NCBI RefSeq assembly: GCF_001425485.1
Contig: NZ_LMQW01000053.1
Location: 63,312 to 127,311, forward strand
DNA length: 64,000 nucleotides
Source: Aureimonas sp. Leaf427
GTDB lineage: Bacteria; Pseudomonadota; Alphaproteobacteria; Rhizobiales; Rhizobiaceae
Reading direction: 5' to 3'
A program made the translations under genes and the position numbers. This document shows positions 9,073 to 19,380 of this stretch, one piece after another. The notes below the pieces were generated by a model, which did no database searches, had not been told where the DNA came from, and saw only the letters and a program-made list of their open reading frames with translations. The number at the start of each line of letters is the position of its first letter. Positions within the stretch are counted from its first letter, which is position 1.

Positions 9073-11053
9073 CGGGGTCCTCCGTCTGGTGGAATCGGTG
9101 GAAGGCGGGATCGCTGCGGTCGCCGTTCAACGAGCGGTCGAGCCATATGGCTGCCGAGATCAGCGACAGATGCGTGAGGCCTTGCGGGAAATTGCCGAGA
9201 TGGTCTCCGGCCGAGGAGAGCTCCTCGGAATAGAGGCCGAGATGGTTGGCATAGGAATGGAGCTTCTCGAACAGGAAGCGCGCCTCGCCGACCTTGCCCG
9301 TGCGGGCGAGGGCCTCGACATACCAAAAGGAGCAGATGGTGAAGGAGCCTTCCTCGCCCTCCAGCCCGTCGGAATTCTCGTCGAGATTGACGTAGCGGTG
9401 GACGAGGCAGTCGTGGACGAGCTCGCGCTTCACGGCGGCCAGCGTCGAGATCCACATCGGATCGCGCGGGTTGATGAACTTCACGAGCGGCATGAGCAGC
9501 ACCACCGCATCGAGGCCGCGCCCGCCCTTGTATTGCGTGAAGGCGCCGATCTCGGGGTTCCAGAACTCCTCCAGCAGCGTCTTCTGGATCTTGTCGCGCT
9601 CGGCGCGCCAGCGCTCGATCGGCGCGGGCAGGGAGTGGCGGATCGCGAGGCGCAGCGCCCGGTCGAACGCGACCCAGCACATGAGGCGCGAGGACAGGTA
9701 CTCGCGCGGCTCGCCTCGGCTTTCCCAGATGCCGTGATCGGGCAGGCCCCAATTGTCGGCGAGCCAGTCGATGATCCGCGACGTCGTCGACCAGACGGCA
9801 TTGGACGGTTTTCCGCGGACGCGCGACGCGATGTAGAGCGTGTCCATGAACTCGCCGTAGATATCCATCTGGCGCTGGTCGAAGGCCCCGTTGCCGATGC
9901 GCACGGGGCGGGAGTTCTCGTAGCCCGAGAGATGGTCGAGTGAGATTTCGGGAAGCTCGGTGCCGCCGTCCATTCCGTACATGATCTGAAGATGCGGCTC
10001 CCCGCCGGAGAGCGCGTGCTGCATGAGGAAGTGCATGAAGTCTTCCGCCTCGTCGAAATAGCCGAGGCGCGAGAAGGCGTAGATCGTGAAGGCGGAATCG
10101 CGGACCCAGGTGAACCGGTAGTCCCAATTGCGCTCGCCCCCGATCACCTCGGGCAGGCCGAACGTGCCGGCCGCGGCGATCGAGCCGTGTTTCATGGAGG
10201 TCAGGAGCTTCAGCGTCAGGGCCGAGCGCACGACGAGATCCTGGCGGAAGGTCGGGTAGGTTCCGGCGGCCACCCAGTCGTGCCAGAAGGCGCGCGTCTC
10301 CACGAAAGCGTCGCGCACATAGGCGTCGTCGACCGCCTTCTGGCCTTTGCGGCCGGGGCAGAGGACGGCGTGGCAGGTCTCGCCCTCCTTCAGCCGGACC
10401 GTCGCGGTCGCCGTGCCGTTCTCCAGCGTCACGGGCATGGACGTGTGGAAATAGAGGGGCTCGGCGCCCGGCCACGCGGCGCTGAAGCCGCCGTCGAAGA
10501 GGGTGAGCGTCGGGGTGATCCGGGCATAGTCCGGGCGGGGCGAGACCGACAGTTCGAAGAGAAGTTCGCCGACGATCGCCTTGGCCCGCCGCACGATCCG
10601 GCCGGAGCCGTCGAGCGGCATGAAGTCGGAGACCTCGCCGATGCCGGACTCGCCGAGAAACCGCGTGATGAGGATGTTGGTGTCGGGCAGGTAGATCTGG
10701 CGATGGCGCATCGTCTCGTCGCGCACGCCGAAGCGGAAGTGGCCGCCCCGCTCGGCATCCAGCAACTCGGCGAAGATCGAGGGCGAATCGATGTCGGGCT
10801 GGCAGAAGTAATCGATCGTTCCGTCGATCGCGACGAGGGCGAGGGTCTGCATGTCGCCGATGACGCCGTGATCTGCGATCGGCCTTGAGGTTCTCTGCGG
10901 CAAGGGGTTCTCTCGTTCCAATGCGAATGGCTCGATGTCGATGGCGGGGGAGATTGGGCTCACCGGCGCCAAGTAAATCCGTGCCCGGCGAAGTTTCCGG
11001 CCGAAGGGGCTCCGCGACGATTCTTTTTGGCGGTGGTGCCCTTCTTCAGCCAT
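9059..11053 (-). CDS. glycoside hydrolase family 15 protein (glucoamylase/trehalase-like)
   Basis: Up to 664 residues. RPIADHGVIGDMQTLALVAI near the N-terminus and WDYRFTWVRDSAFTIYAFSR in the catalytic (alpha/alpha)6 barrel mark bacterial GH15 proteins, which cleave alpha-glucosidic bonds in starch-like glucans or trehalose. No signal peptide is seen, so it probably acts in the cytoplasm. The first 45-50 residues are unlike the family, and no good ribosome site precedes 11053. A TTG at 10903 with GGAACGAGAG before it would give 614 residues, closer to the family norm. It forms an operon with the SDR gene. Confidence 0.85.
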   Translation of the reverse strand: MAEEGHHRQKESSRSPFGRKLRRARIYLAPVSPISPAIDIEPFALERENPLPQRTSRPIADHGVIGDMQTLALVAIDGTIDYFCQPDIDSPSIFAELLDAERGGHFRFGVRDETMRHRQIYLPDTNILITRFLGESGIGEVSDFMPLDGSGRIVRRAKAIVGELLFELSVSPRPDYARITPTLTLFDGGFSAAWPGAEPLYFHTSMPVTLENGTATATVRLKEGETCHAVLCPGRKGQKAVDDAYVRDAFVETRAFWHDWVAAGTYPTFRQDLVVRSALTLKLLTSMKHGSIAAAGTFGLPEVIGGERNWDYRFTWVRDSAFTIYAFSRLGYFDEAEDFMHFLMQHALSGGEPHLQIMYGMDGGTELPEISLDHLSGYENSRPVRIGNGAFDQRQMDIYGEFMDTLYIASRVRGKPSNAVWSTTSRIIDWLADNWGLPDHGIWESRGEPREYLSSRLMCWVAFDRALRLAIRHSLPAPIERWRAERDKIQKTLLEEFWNPEIGAFTQYKGGRGLDAVVLLMPLVKFINPRDPMWISTLAAVKRELVHDCLVHRYVNLDENSDGLEGEEGSFTICSFWYVEALARTGKVGEARFLFEKLHSYANHLGLYSEELSSAGDHLGNFPQGLTHLSLISAAIWLDRSLNGDRSDPAFHRFHQTEDPDGVF

Positions 11054-11150
11054 TTTCGGTAAGGCGTTCAGAGGGAGGCTGGCGGGAGCGTCCCGTGTTC
11101 AAATGCCGACCCAGCCTTTATGTCTGGACGGAGCGAGCGGGGAGACGACG

Positions 11151-12254
11151 ATGAGCGCGATGGAACAGAGCCTGCGGCGCGCGCTCGATGCGGGCGATGC
11201 GAGCGATCCGGCCTTTCGCGAGACGATCTACGCGGCCTCCGAACGGGCGCTGGAGCGCATGCTCGCCGAGCGACCGCTGGACGAAGGCGCGGCGCAGGCG
11301 CAGCGGATTCGTCTGGCCGAAACGATCAACCGGGTCGAGCAGGACTACTATCAGGCGACCGAAGCGGGCCTCGATGCGGGGGAGGCGGGTTGGACGCCCG
11401 ATTCCGAGCCCGAGGACGGGGAGCCGGACGAGCGTGCCATGCCCGGCGAGCTTCGTGCCCATGCCGCCGACCTTCCGCCGCCACCCGCCGCCACGGCCGC
11501 CGATGCTCGAACGGGCTCGGCCTCCGGCCATCGGCTCGTGGACGAGAATGCGCCGGCCTTTCTGCGCCGCTCGTCCGAGCCGGCCGCGGACCGGCGCGCC
11601 GGCCCGGCCGCTCTCCGGCCGCAGCGCGTGCCCTCGACCAGCGGCTTCGGCAGCGGCGGCAAGGCCCCGTCCGGCGGTTTCCGCCGGATCTTCGTCCTCG
11701 TCGTCGCGCTCGCCTTCGCGCTTCTGGCCTATCTCGTCTACGGCATGATCTACGGCCCGACCACGACGGAGCCGGCCGCGACCTCCGATGCGAGCCCGGG
11801 GAGCGACGACGATCGATGGATCGCGCTCTTCGACGGCACGCAGCTCGCGGCCATCGCGACGCCCACCGGCGGCCGGGTCGAGACCGTCACCGGCTTCGAC
11901 GACCGGCCGGCCGTCCGCATGAGCTCGGCCGGCGAGGGCGGCGAGATCGAGGTTGCGGTCGGTCCGGGCGTCGCCCGCGAGCTGGCCGGCGAGACCGTGC
12001 GCGTGGAACTGACCGTCGGCTCGCCCGATGGCGAGCCGCGCGAATTCGGCGTGCGCTGCCTCTTCTCCGGCCAGACGGTCTGCGGCACGCAGCGCTTCAG
12101 AACCGCGCAGTCCAGCGAGGCCTTCGTCTTCGACATGGCGGTTCCGCGCGGCGCCCGAAACGCCGGAAGCATCGCGATCGAGCCGGGCTATGGCGCAGGC
12201 AGCCGTCCGCTCGACCTCTACGGCGTGCGTGCCCGGATGGGCGAGGCGGCCTGA
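11151..12254 (+). CDS. hypothetical single-pass membrane protein
   Basis: 367 residues. The first 80 are helical and acidic (ALERMLAERPLDEGAAQAQR), followed by a Pro/Ala-rich linker, a basic stretch, one membrane helix at about 180-200 and a C-terminal beta-rich domain (about 215-367) likely in the periplasm. That domain contains two cysteines (VRCLFSGQTVCGTQRF) that could form a disulfide. No family is recognised. ATG at 11151 has GGAG 9 bp upstream. It sits alone before phoR and no function is proposed. Confidence 0.7.
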   Translation: MSAMEQSLRRALDAGDASDPAFRETIYAASERALERMLAERPLDEGAAQAQRIRLAETINRVEQDYYQATEAGLDAGEAGWTPDSEPEDGEPDERAMPGELRAHAADLPPPPAATAADARTGSASGHRLVDENAPAFLRRSSEPAADRRAGPAALRPQRVPSTSGFGSGGKAPSGGFRRIFVLVVALAFALLAYLVYGMIYGPTTTEPAATSDASPGSDDDRWIALFDGTQLAAIATPTGGRVETVTGFDDRPAVRMSSAGEGGEIEVAVGPGVARELAGETVRVELTVGSPDGEPREFGVRCLFSGQTVCGTQRFRTAQSSEAFVFDMAVPRGARNAGSIAIEPGYGAGSRPLDLYGVRARMGEAA

Positions 12255-12352
12255 CGAAACCGCCGTCCGGCTGACATGCCCTTGTCGCCGGATTCAGGGA
12301 TAAGGACCGAATCGGCCGCGATTTCGAGACGGCGGCCGGATTCGGAGATGCG

Positions 12353-13633
12353 ATGAGCACGATGAACGAGCCCGGAGTGAAGGAGGCGCCCCGCCAGTTG
12401 CCGCTGGCGCGCGTCGTCGCATTGGCGCTCGCCGCCTTCTCCGCCATCGCGTTCTTCGACGAGAGCGCGCGCTGGGTCGCGGTTGCGGCGGGCTCTCTCT
12501 TCCTCGTGGCCTGTCTCGCTCTGTCGCGGGATACGGCCGTGCCGCGCCGCGAGCGCGGGACGCGCCGCCGGCAGGCGACGCTCTGGCCGGACAGCGGCAC
12601 GAAATCGGTGGTCGAGGCGATGGCCGAGCCCGCCTTCCTCATCGACCGCAATCTCCTCCTGCGCTTCCAGAACAGCGTGTCGGAGCGCGTCTTCGGCGCG
12701 ATGGCGCTGGGCGACGCGATCTCGCTGCGCTTCCGCTCGCCCGAACTGATCGCCGCCATCGAGACGGCCGTGCGCGAGCGCAAGACGACGCATGCCGCTC
12801 TCGTGGAGGGACGTTTCGCCGAACGCTCCTGGAGCGTGGAGATCCTGCCCGTTCCGGTCGGGCAGGGCGGCGAGCCCGCCTTCTTCCTCCTTCTTTTCCG
12901 CGACCGCACGGCGGAGCGCCGCATCGAGCAGATGCGCACCGACTTCATCGCCAATGCCAGCCACGAGCTGCGCACGCCGCTCGCCTCCCTCATGGGCTTC
13001 ATTGAGACCCTGCAGGGGCCGGCCAAGGACGATGCGCAGGCGCGGCTCCGCTTTCTCGACATCATGCGCGACCAGGCCGGGCGCATGTCGCGGCTGATCG
13101 ACGATCTTCTCTCGCTCTCGCGCATCGAGATGAAGCGGCACGTTCCGGTCGAGAGCATCGTCGATCTCGCCGAGATTCTCGACGACGTGCGCGAAGCGCT
13201 GTCGCCGCTGGCCTCCGAGACCGGCGTCACCATCGAAATGGACCCCGAGACCGCGCCGCTGGCGGTGGCGGGCGAGCGCGACGAGCTGGTTCAGGTCTTC
13301 TCCAATCTCGTCGAGAACGCCTGCAAGTACGGCGAGAGCGGCGGCCGGGTGACGATCCAGCTCCTGGAGACGCGCGAGCGCGGGCGCCATTTCGTCGATG
13401 TGGCCGTGCGGGACTTCGGTCCTGGCATCCCGCCCGAACACGTCCCGCGCCTCACCGAGCGATTCTACCGCGTCGACGTCGGCTCCTCGCGCGGCAAGCG
13501 CGGCACCGGACTTGGCCTCTCCATCGTGCGCAATATCCTCATCCGACACCGCGCCCGATTGCTCGTCCATTCGGTGGTCGGCGAGGGATCGACCTTCACA
13601 GCCCGCTTCCCGGCCCTCGACAAGACGTCGTGA
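12353..13633 (+). CDS. phoR: phosphate regulon sensor histidine kinase PhoR
   Basis: 426 residues: membrane helices around 20-57, a PAS-like sensor region about 85-185, the HisKA domain with phospho-acceptor His204 (ANASHELRTPLASL), and a HATPase domain with N-box ENACKYG (321-327), DFGPG (354-358) and GTGLGL (384-389). It phosphorylates PhoB when phosphate is scarce. The identity rests on position: it opens the pst-phoU-phoB cluster as in other Rhizobiales. No PHO box is seen directly before it. Confidence 0.93.
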   Translation: MSTMNEPGVKEAPRQLPLARVVALALAAFSAIAFFDESARWVAVAAGSLFLVACLALSRDTAVPRRERGTRRRQATLWPDSGTKSVVEAMAEPAFLIDRNLLLRFQNSVSERVFGAMALGDAISLRFRSPELIAAIETAVRERKTTHAALVEGRFAERSWSVEILPVPVGQGGEPAFFLLLFRDRTAERRIEQMRTDFIANASHELRTPLASLMGFIETLQGPAKDDAQARLRFLDIMRDQAGRMSRLIDDLLSLSRIEMKRHVPVESIVDLAEILDDVREALSPLASETGVTIEMDPETAPLAVAGERDELVQVFSNLVENACKYGESGGRVTIQLLETRERGRHFVDVAVRDFGPGIPPEHVPRLTERFYRVDVGSSRGKRGTGLGLSIVRNILIRHRARLLVHSVVGEGSTFTARFPALDKTS

Positions 13634-13667
13634 CGAATCGCGATTCAAGCGATTTCAAAGACTTATA

Positions 13668-13707
13668 TTGTCACAAAAGCGCAATCGAAGTGTCATAGAC
13701 CAGTCGT
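13668..13707 (+). promoter_or_regulatory. PHO box array upstream of pstS
   Basis: Four 7-bp units start at 13668, 13679, 13690 and 13701, exactly 11 bp apart: TTGTCAC, GCGCAAT, GTGTCAT, CAGTCGT. The known PhoB site is two CTGTCAT-like units separated by 4 bp, so this fits two tandem PHO boxes. The second unit is poor. It lies about 100 bp before the pstS start and should activate the operon under phosphate limitation. Confidence 0.75.
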
Positions 13708-13807
13708 CCAAGGGGGCTATCCAAACCCCCGTGAACCACGGCGGCCGCAGAGGCCTCCGGCTCCCCCATTCCGGTTCGGTCTCCAATCCCATCAGGAAGG
13801 TCCCGTC

Positions 13808-14848
13808 ATGACCATTCGCTCTTTCGCCGCAGGCCTCGCGCTCGGCGCCGCCTTCGTCGCCGCTCCCGCCTACGCCCAGTCCACCGAAGCGCTGCAGATC
13901 GCCGGCTCCTCGACCGTCCTGCCCTACGCGCAGATCGTCGCCGAGACCTTCGGCGAGACCTATCCCGACTTCCCGACCCCGGTCGTGGAATCCGGCGGCT
14001 CGGGCGCGGGCCTCAAGCAGTTCTGCGCGGGCGTCGGCTCCTCGACCATCGACATCGCGAACTCCTCGCGCGCCATCAAGGACTCCGAGAAGGAGACCTG
14101 CAAGTCCAACGGCGTCTCCGACATCCAGGAGGTCAAGTTCGGCTATGACGGCATCGTCTTCGCCAGCGACGCGGCCGGCCCGGACTTCAAGCTGACCCCG
14201 GCCCTCGTCTTCAAGGCGCTCGCCGCCAAGACCGTCGTCGACGGCAAGGTCGTCGACAACGCGGCCAAGACCTGGGCCGACGTCGACGCCTCGCTCCCGG
14301 CCTGGAAGATCGAGACCTACATTCCGGGCGAGAAGCACGGCACGCGCGAAGTCTTCGAGGAGAAGCTTCTGGCCGCCGGCTGCAAGGAGACCGGTGCCCT
14401 CGAAGCCTTCAAGGCGTCCGGCCTCGACGAGAAGGCCGCTGCCGAGCAGTGCCATGCGGTCCGCAAGGACGGCGGCGCGGTCGATATCGACGGCGACTAC
14501 AACGAGACGCTCGCCCGCATCGATTCGAACAAGCAGGGCGTCGGCGTCTTCGGCCTCGCCTTCTTCGAGCAGAACCAGGACAAGCTGAAGGTCGCGACCG
14601 TCAACGACGTCGTCCCCACCGTCGAGACCATCTCGAAGGGCGAGTATCCGGTGTCGCGTCCGCTCTACTTCTACGTGAAGAAGGCGCATATCGGCGTCGT
14701 TCCCGGCCTCAAGGAATATGTCGACTTCTTCCTCTCCGAGGACATGATCGGCCCCGAGAGCCCGCTCGCCCAGTACGGCCTCGTGCCGGCTCCCGATGCC
14801 GAGCGCGAAGCCTACCGCTCGGACTTCGACGCCGGGAAGACTATGTAA
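13808..14848 (+). CDS. pstS: phosphate ABC transporter substrate-binding protein PstS
   Basis: 346 residues with a signal peptide ending in PAYA (cleavage after about residue 23). The phosphate-binding pattern IAGSSTVLPYAQIVAE follows at once, then ESGGSGAGLKQFCAGVG. It binds phosphate in the periplasm and delivers it to PstCA. The ribosome site is AGGAAGG. It is preceded by the PHO boxes and followed by a strong hairpin. The presence of four cysteines is typical of the long alphaproteobacterial form. Confidence 0.95.
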   Translation: MTIRSFAAGLALGAAFVAAPAYAQSTEALQIAGSSTVLPYAQIVAETFGETYPDFPTPVVESGGSGAGLKQFCAGVGSSTIDIANSSRAIKDSEKETCKSNGVSDIQEVKFGYDGIVFASDAAGPDFKLTPALVFKALAAKTVVDGKVVDNAAKTWADVDASLPAWKIETYIPGEKHGTREVFEEKLLAAGCKETGALEAFKASGLDEKAAAEQCHAVRKDGGAVDIDGDYNETLARIDSNKQGVGVFGLAFFEQNQDKLKVATVNDVVPTVETISKGEYPVSRPLYFYVKKAHIGVVPGLKEYVDFFLSEDMIGPESPLAQYGLVPAPDAEREAYRSDFDAGKTM

Positions 14849-14861
14849 GATCGATGTTCTT

Positions 14862-14894
14862 CCGGGGCCGGGCGCTTGTCGCGCCCGGCCCCGG
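14862..14894 (+). promoter_or_regulatory. 14-bp perfect hairpin between pstS and pstC
   Basis: Positions 14862-14875 and 14881-14894 are perfectly complementary around a 5-base loop, all GC. There is no T-run, so it is not a simple terminator. Such a structure between a binding-protein gene and its permease genes can stabilise the upstream mRNA or attenuate read-through, giving more PstS than PstC. That role is inferred. Confidence 0.7.
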
Positions 14895-14990
14895 AGTCCA
14901 TTCGGCCGGCGCCTCTTGGCGCCCGGTCATCATCCGTTGCCGGTTGCCGCTCCCGCCGAGCCGCCTGCCGTTGGTAGGGTAACTTTTCCG

Positions 14991-16463
14991 TTGTCGATCC
15001 CCGCGCTTGTCGCCATCGTTCTCCTGATCGGAGCGGCCGCAGCCTATATGGCCGTGGTCAAAGGCCGTCGCCTGACGCCCGAGCCCGGCCAGAAGGTTCA
15101 CTCCCGCCCGCCCTATCACGGCTCCTACGTGTTTTCCTGGGCCGTCCTGCCGGCCCTCCTGGCGCTCGCGCTCTGCCTGATCGCGGCGCCCGTCGTCATC
15201 TCGCACAATGTCGCCGGCGCCATGCCGGAATCCGCCGATGCCGGCCAGGCGACGCTCGCGCGCTCGATGGTCGATACGGTGGCGCAGGGCCTTCGCATCC
15301 TGCCCGATGCCGAGCGTGAAGGGGCGGCCAGCCTTTCGGTCGCCGAGCTTCGGCCGCTTCTGGAGCGGCGCGGCATCGCCATCGCCTCCTCCACCGAGGA
15401 CTACATGGTGCCGATCGCGGCCGAGCAGAACCGGCAGCAGGCCATCGCCTGGACCGGAACGACGGCTCTCGTCCTCCTGCTCTCGGTCGCCGGCGCGCTG
15501 CTGAGCCTGTCGCAGATCGCCGTGCGCATGCGGGCCCGCAACCGGGTCGAGGGCATCGTGCGCAGCATGCTGATCCTCGCCTCGTCGGTCGCGATCCTCA
15601 CGACCATCGGCATCGTCTCCTCCATGCTCTTCGAGACGGTCGACTTCTTCTCCCGCGTGCCGGCCACGAGCTTCTTCTTCGGCACGGTCTGGGACCCCCG
15701 CTTCTCCGGCGGCACGGGCGGCGAGGGCCAGTTCGGCCTGATCCCGCTTCTCGCCGGCACGCTCTACATCGCCTTCGTCGCCATGCTCGTCGCCGTGCCG
15801 ATCGGCCTCTTCGCCGCCATCTACATGGCCGAATATGCCCGGGGCGCCGTGCGCTCCTTCGTGAAGCCGATGCTGGAAGTGCTCGCGGGCATCCCGACCA
15901 TCGTCTACGGCTTCTTCGCCCTGATCACCGTCGGTCCGTTCCTGCGCGATCTCTCGGCGGAGCTGAACGGCATCGTCACCGGCGACTACACGAACTTCAT
16001 CCAGGGGCAGAGCGTTCTGACGGCGGGCCTCGTCATGGGCGTCATGCTCATCCCCTTCGTCTCCTCGCTCTCCGACGACATCATCACCTCGGTGCCGGGA
16101 ACCCTTCGCGACGGCTCGCTCGGCCTCGGGGCCACGCGCTCCGAGACGATCAAGAACGTGATCCTGCCGGCGGCCTTGCCGGGCATCGTCTCCGCGCTGC
16201 TCCTCACCGCCTCCCGCGCCATCGGCGAGACGATGATCGTGGTGCTGGCGGCCGGCGTCGCGCCGAACCTCACGCTCAATCCGTTCGAAGCCATGACGAC
16301 GGTGACGGTCAAGATCGTCAACCAGTTGACCGGTGATCTCGAATTCAACTCGCCGCAGACGCTCGTCGCCTTCGCGCTGGGCCTGACGCTCTTCGTCATC
16401 ACGCTCTGCCTGAACATCTTCGCGCTCTACATCGTGCGCAAATACCGGGAGCAGTACGAATGA
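14991..16463 (+). CDS. pstC: phosphate ABC transporter permease PstC
   Basis: About 490 residues, the long rhizobial form with an extra N-terminal membrane helix and periplasmic segment before the conserved permease core. The core has AAIYMAEYARGAVRSFVKPM and the EAA-like loop GLGATRSETIKNVILPAALP. With PstA it forms the phosphate channel in the inner membrane. The start is uncertain: TTG at 14991 gives MSIPALVAIV, a good first helix, with AGGG 11 bp upstream. The frame upstream to 14796 overlaps the hairpin and pstS. It overlaps pstA by 4 bp. Confidence 0.9.
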   Translation: MSIPALVAIVLLIGAAAAYMAVVKGRRLTPEPGQKVHSRPPYHGSYVFSWAVLPALLALALCLIAAPVVISHNVAGAMPESADAGQATLARSMVDTVAQGLRILPDAEREGAASLSVAELRPLLERRGIAIASSTEDYMVPIAAEQNRQQAIAWTGTTALVLLLSVAGALLSLSQIAVRMRARNRVEGIVRSMLILASSVAILTTIGIVSSMLFETVDFFSRVPATSFFFGTVWDPRFSGGTGGEGQFGLIPLLAGTLYIAFVAMLVAVPIGLFAAIYMAEYARGAVRSFVKPMLEVLAGIPTIVYGFFALITVGPFLRDLSAELNGIVTGDYTNFIQGQSVLTAGLVMGVMLIPFVSSLSDDIITSVPGTLRDGSLGLGATRSETIKNVILPAALPGIVSALLLTASRAIGETMIVVLAAGVAPNLTLNPFEAMTTVTVKIVNQLTGDLEFNSPQTLVAFALGLTLFVITLCLNIFALYIVRKYREQYE

Positions 16464-17782
16464 CCGACGCGACCGTCGACGGGGCCGCCATCCCCCGCCG
16501 GGCCGTGCCCCGGCGCGACATCGGCATCAAGAAGCGCTACGCCGCCGAGCGCCGGTTCCAGGCCTACGGAATCACCGCGATCGCGATCGGCATGATCTTC
16601 CTCGCCATCCTGCTCTGGAGCGTCATCTCGAAGGGCTACACGTCCTTCTTCCAGACCGAGATCCTGCTGCCCGTGACCTATGCGGAGAGCGTGATCGACC
16701 CGAAGAACCAGCGGGCCGACGATCCGCGCATCCTCGCCCGGCCGCTCGCCTACCAGAAGATCGGCCGCGAATCGCTCTACGGGCTGATCGGCGTCGATCC
16801 GCAGGACAAGGCGGCCACGCGGCTGGCCGGCGCGCTCCTCTCCGACGGTGCCCCCGCGCAGCTGTCGCAGATCGTCCAGGCGGATCTCACCGCGCTGAAC
16901 CAGACGCGGGAGGTCTGGGTCTATGCATCCGGCGCCGTGGACAGCGTTGTGAAGGGCCAGTTCGACGTCTCGATCCCCGAGAGCCGCCGCCCGATCAAGG
17001 ACGCGCAGCTCGCCTGGATCGAGCAGCTGAAGGCCTCCGGCCATCTGAAGCAGAACTTCAACTGGGGCTTCTTCACCAACGGCGCCTCCAGCCGCGCGGA
17101 GACCTCGGGCGTCGGCGTCGCCATCGTCGGCTCGCTGACCATGATGCTGGTCGTCCTCGTCCTGGCGCTGCCGCTCGGCGTCGCCGCCTCGATCTATCTC
17201 GAGGAGTTCGCCCCGAAGAACCGGTTCACCGACCTCATCGAGGTGAACATCAACAATCTCGCGGCCGTGCCCTCGATCGTCTACGGCATCCTCGGTCTCG
17301 CGGTGTTCATCGGCTATCTCGGCATGCCGCGCTCGGCCTCGCTGGTCGGCGGTCTCGTCCTGACGCTGATGACGCTGCCGACGATCATCATCGCCACCCG
17401 CGCGGCGCTGAAGGCCGTGCCTCCCTCGATCCGCTCGGCCGCCCTCGGCCTCGGCGCGTCGAAGATGCAGACGACGTTCCAGCACGTTCTCCCCCTGGCC
17501 ATGCCGGGCATCCTCACCGGCACGATCATCGGGCTCGCCCATGCGCTCGGCGAGACCGCGCCGCTGCTCCTCATCGGCATGAAGGCCTTCGTCGCGGACT
17601 ATCCCTCGACCCCGCTCGATGCCTCCAGCGCGCTGCCCGTTCAGATCTATCTCTGGTCGATCGAGGCCGACCGCGCCTTCGTGGAGCGCACCTCCGGCGC
17701 GATCATGGTGCTCCTCGCCTTCCTCGCGGTGATGAACGTCTCCGCTATCTTGCTTCGTCGTCGCTTCGAGCGGCGCTGGTAG
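16460..17782 (+). CDS. pstA: phosphate ABC transporter permease PstA
   Basis: 440 residues, longer than enteric PstA because of a large periplasmic insert after the first helix (about residues 55-200), as is usual in Rhizobiales. Six membrane helices; the EAA loop reads [20 protein letters not shown] and is followed by [16 protein letters not shown]. The start codon overlaps the pstC stop in ATGA, which implies translational coupling and equal amounts of the two permease subunits. Confidence 0.94.
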   Translation: MTDATVDGAAIPRRAVPRRDIGIKKRYAAERRFQAYGITAIAIGMIFLAILLWSVISKGYTSFFQTEILLPVTYAESVIDPKNQRADDPRILARPLAYQKIGRESLYGLIGVDPQDKAATRLAGALLSDGAPAQLSQIVQADLTALNQTREVWVYASGAVDSVVKGQFDVSIPESRRPIKDAQLAWIEQLKASGHLKQNFNWGFFTNGASSRAETSGVGVAIVGSLTMMLVVLVLALPLGVAASIYLEEFAPKNRFTDLIEVNINNLAAVPSIVYGILGLAVFIGYLGMPRSASLVGGLVLTLMTLPTIIIATRAALKAVPPSIRSAALGLGASKMQTTFQHVLPLAMPGILTGTIIGLAHALGETAPLLLIGMKAFVADYPSTPLDASSALPVQIYLWSIEADRAFVERTSGAIMVLLAFLAVMNVSAILLRRRFERRW

Positions 17783-17795
17783 AACGGTCCGAACC

Positions 17796-18608
<813 letters not shown>

Positions 18609-18630
18609 CCGGCGGACGAGGAGGAAGACC

Positions 18631-19368
18631 ATGGACGAGCATATCGTCAGATCCTACGACGAAGAACTGAAGTTCATCGTGCGCCGCATCTCGGAAATGG
18701 GAGGCCAGGCCGAGCGCATCGTGGAGCGGGCCGTCGCCGCGCTGATGCGCAGCGACTGGGGCCTCGCGCAGTCGGTCGTCGCGGACGACCTGCTTCTCGA
18801 CGCCGCCCAGCGCGAGCTCGACGAGCGCGCCATCATGACCATCGCCAAGCGCCAGCCGATGGCGCACGACCTGCGCGAGATCGTCGGCGCCATCCGCATC
18901 TCCAACGATCTCGAGCGCATCGGCGATCTCGGCAAGAACATCGCCAAGCGCGTCATCGCGGTCCACGAGCACCAGCAGCCGATCAAGCTCGTGCGCGGCA
19001 TCGAGCATCTCTCGGAACTGGCGATCGAGCAGCTGAAGCAGGTGCTCGACGCCTATGCGCAGCGCGATCACGTCCGCGCGGAGGACATCCGCGAGGGCGA
19101 CGAAGAGATCGACGCCATGTACACCTCGATCTTCCGCGAACTCCTGACCTACATGATGGAAGATCCGCGCAACATCACCGCCTGCACGCATCTCCTCTTC
19201 TCGGCCAAGAACATCGAGCGGATCGGCGATCACGCGACGAACATCGCGGAGACGATCTACTACATCAAGACGGGCGAGCAGATGGCCCAGGAGCGGCCGA
19301 AGAACGACCAGACCGCTTCGATGCGGCTCACGGTCGAGGACGGCATCGCGCCGGCCTCCGGCAGTTAA
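18631..19368 (+). CDS. phoU: phosphate signalling complex protein PhoU
   Basis: 245 residues forming two repeats of a three-helix bundle. The paired metal-binding motifs are [15 protein letters not shown] (first repeat) and [14 protein letters not shown] (second repeat). PhoU links PstSCAB to PhoR and shuts off PhoB signalling when phosphate is ample. Between pstB and phoB, it completes the standard operon. Confidence 0.96.
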   Translation: MDEHIVRSYDEELKFIVRRISEMGGQAERIVERAVAALMRSDWGLAQSVVADDLLLDAAQRELDERAIMTIAKRQPMAHDLREIVGAIRISNDLERIGDLGKNIAKRVIAVHEHQQPIKLVRGIEHLSELAIEQLKQVLDAYAQRDHVRAEDIREGDEEIDAMYTSIFRELLTYMMEDPRNITACTHLLFSAKNIERIGDHATNIAETIYYIKTGEQMAQERPKNDQTASMRLTVEDGIAPASGS

Positions 19369-19380
19369 GGGGCCGTCGAG

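Noticed and set aside
12218-13648. Long minus-strand frame opposite phoR
   Set aside because: phoR is certain from its motifs; the antisense frame has shadow-type composition.
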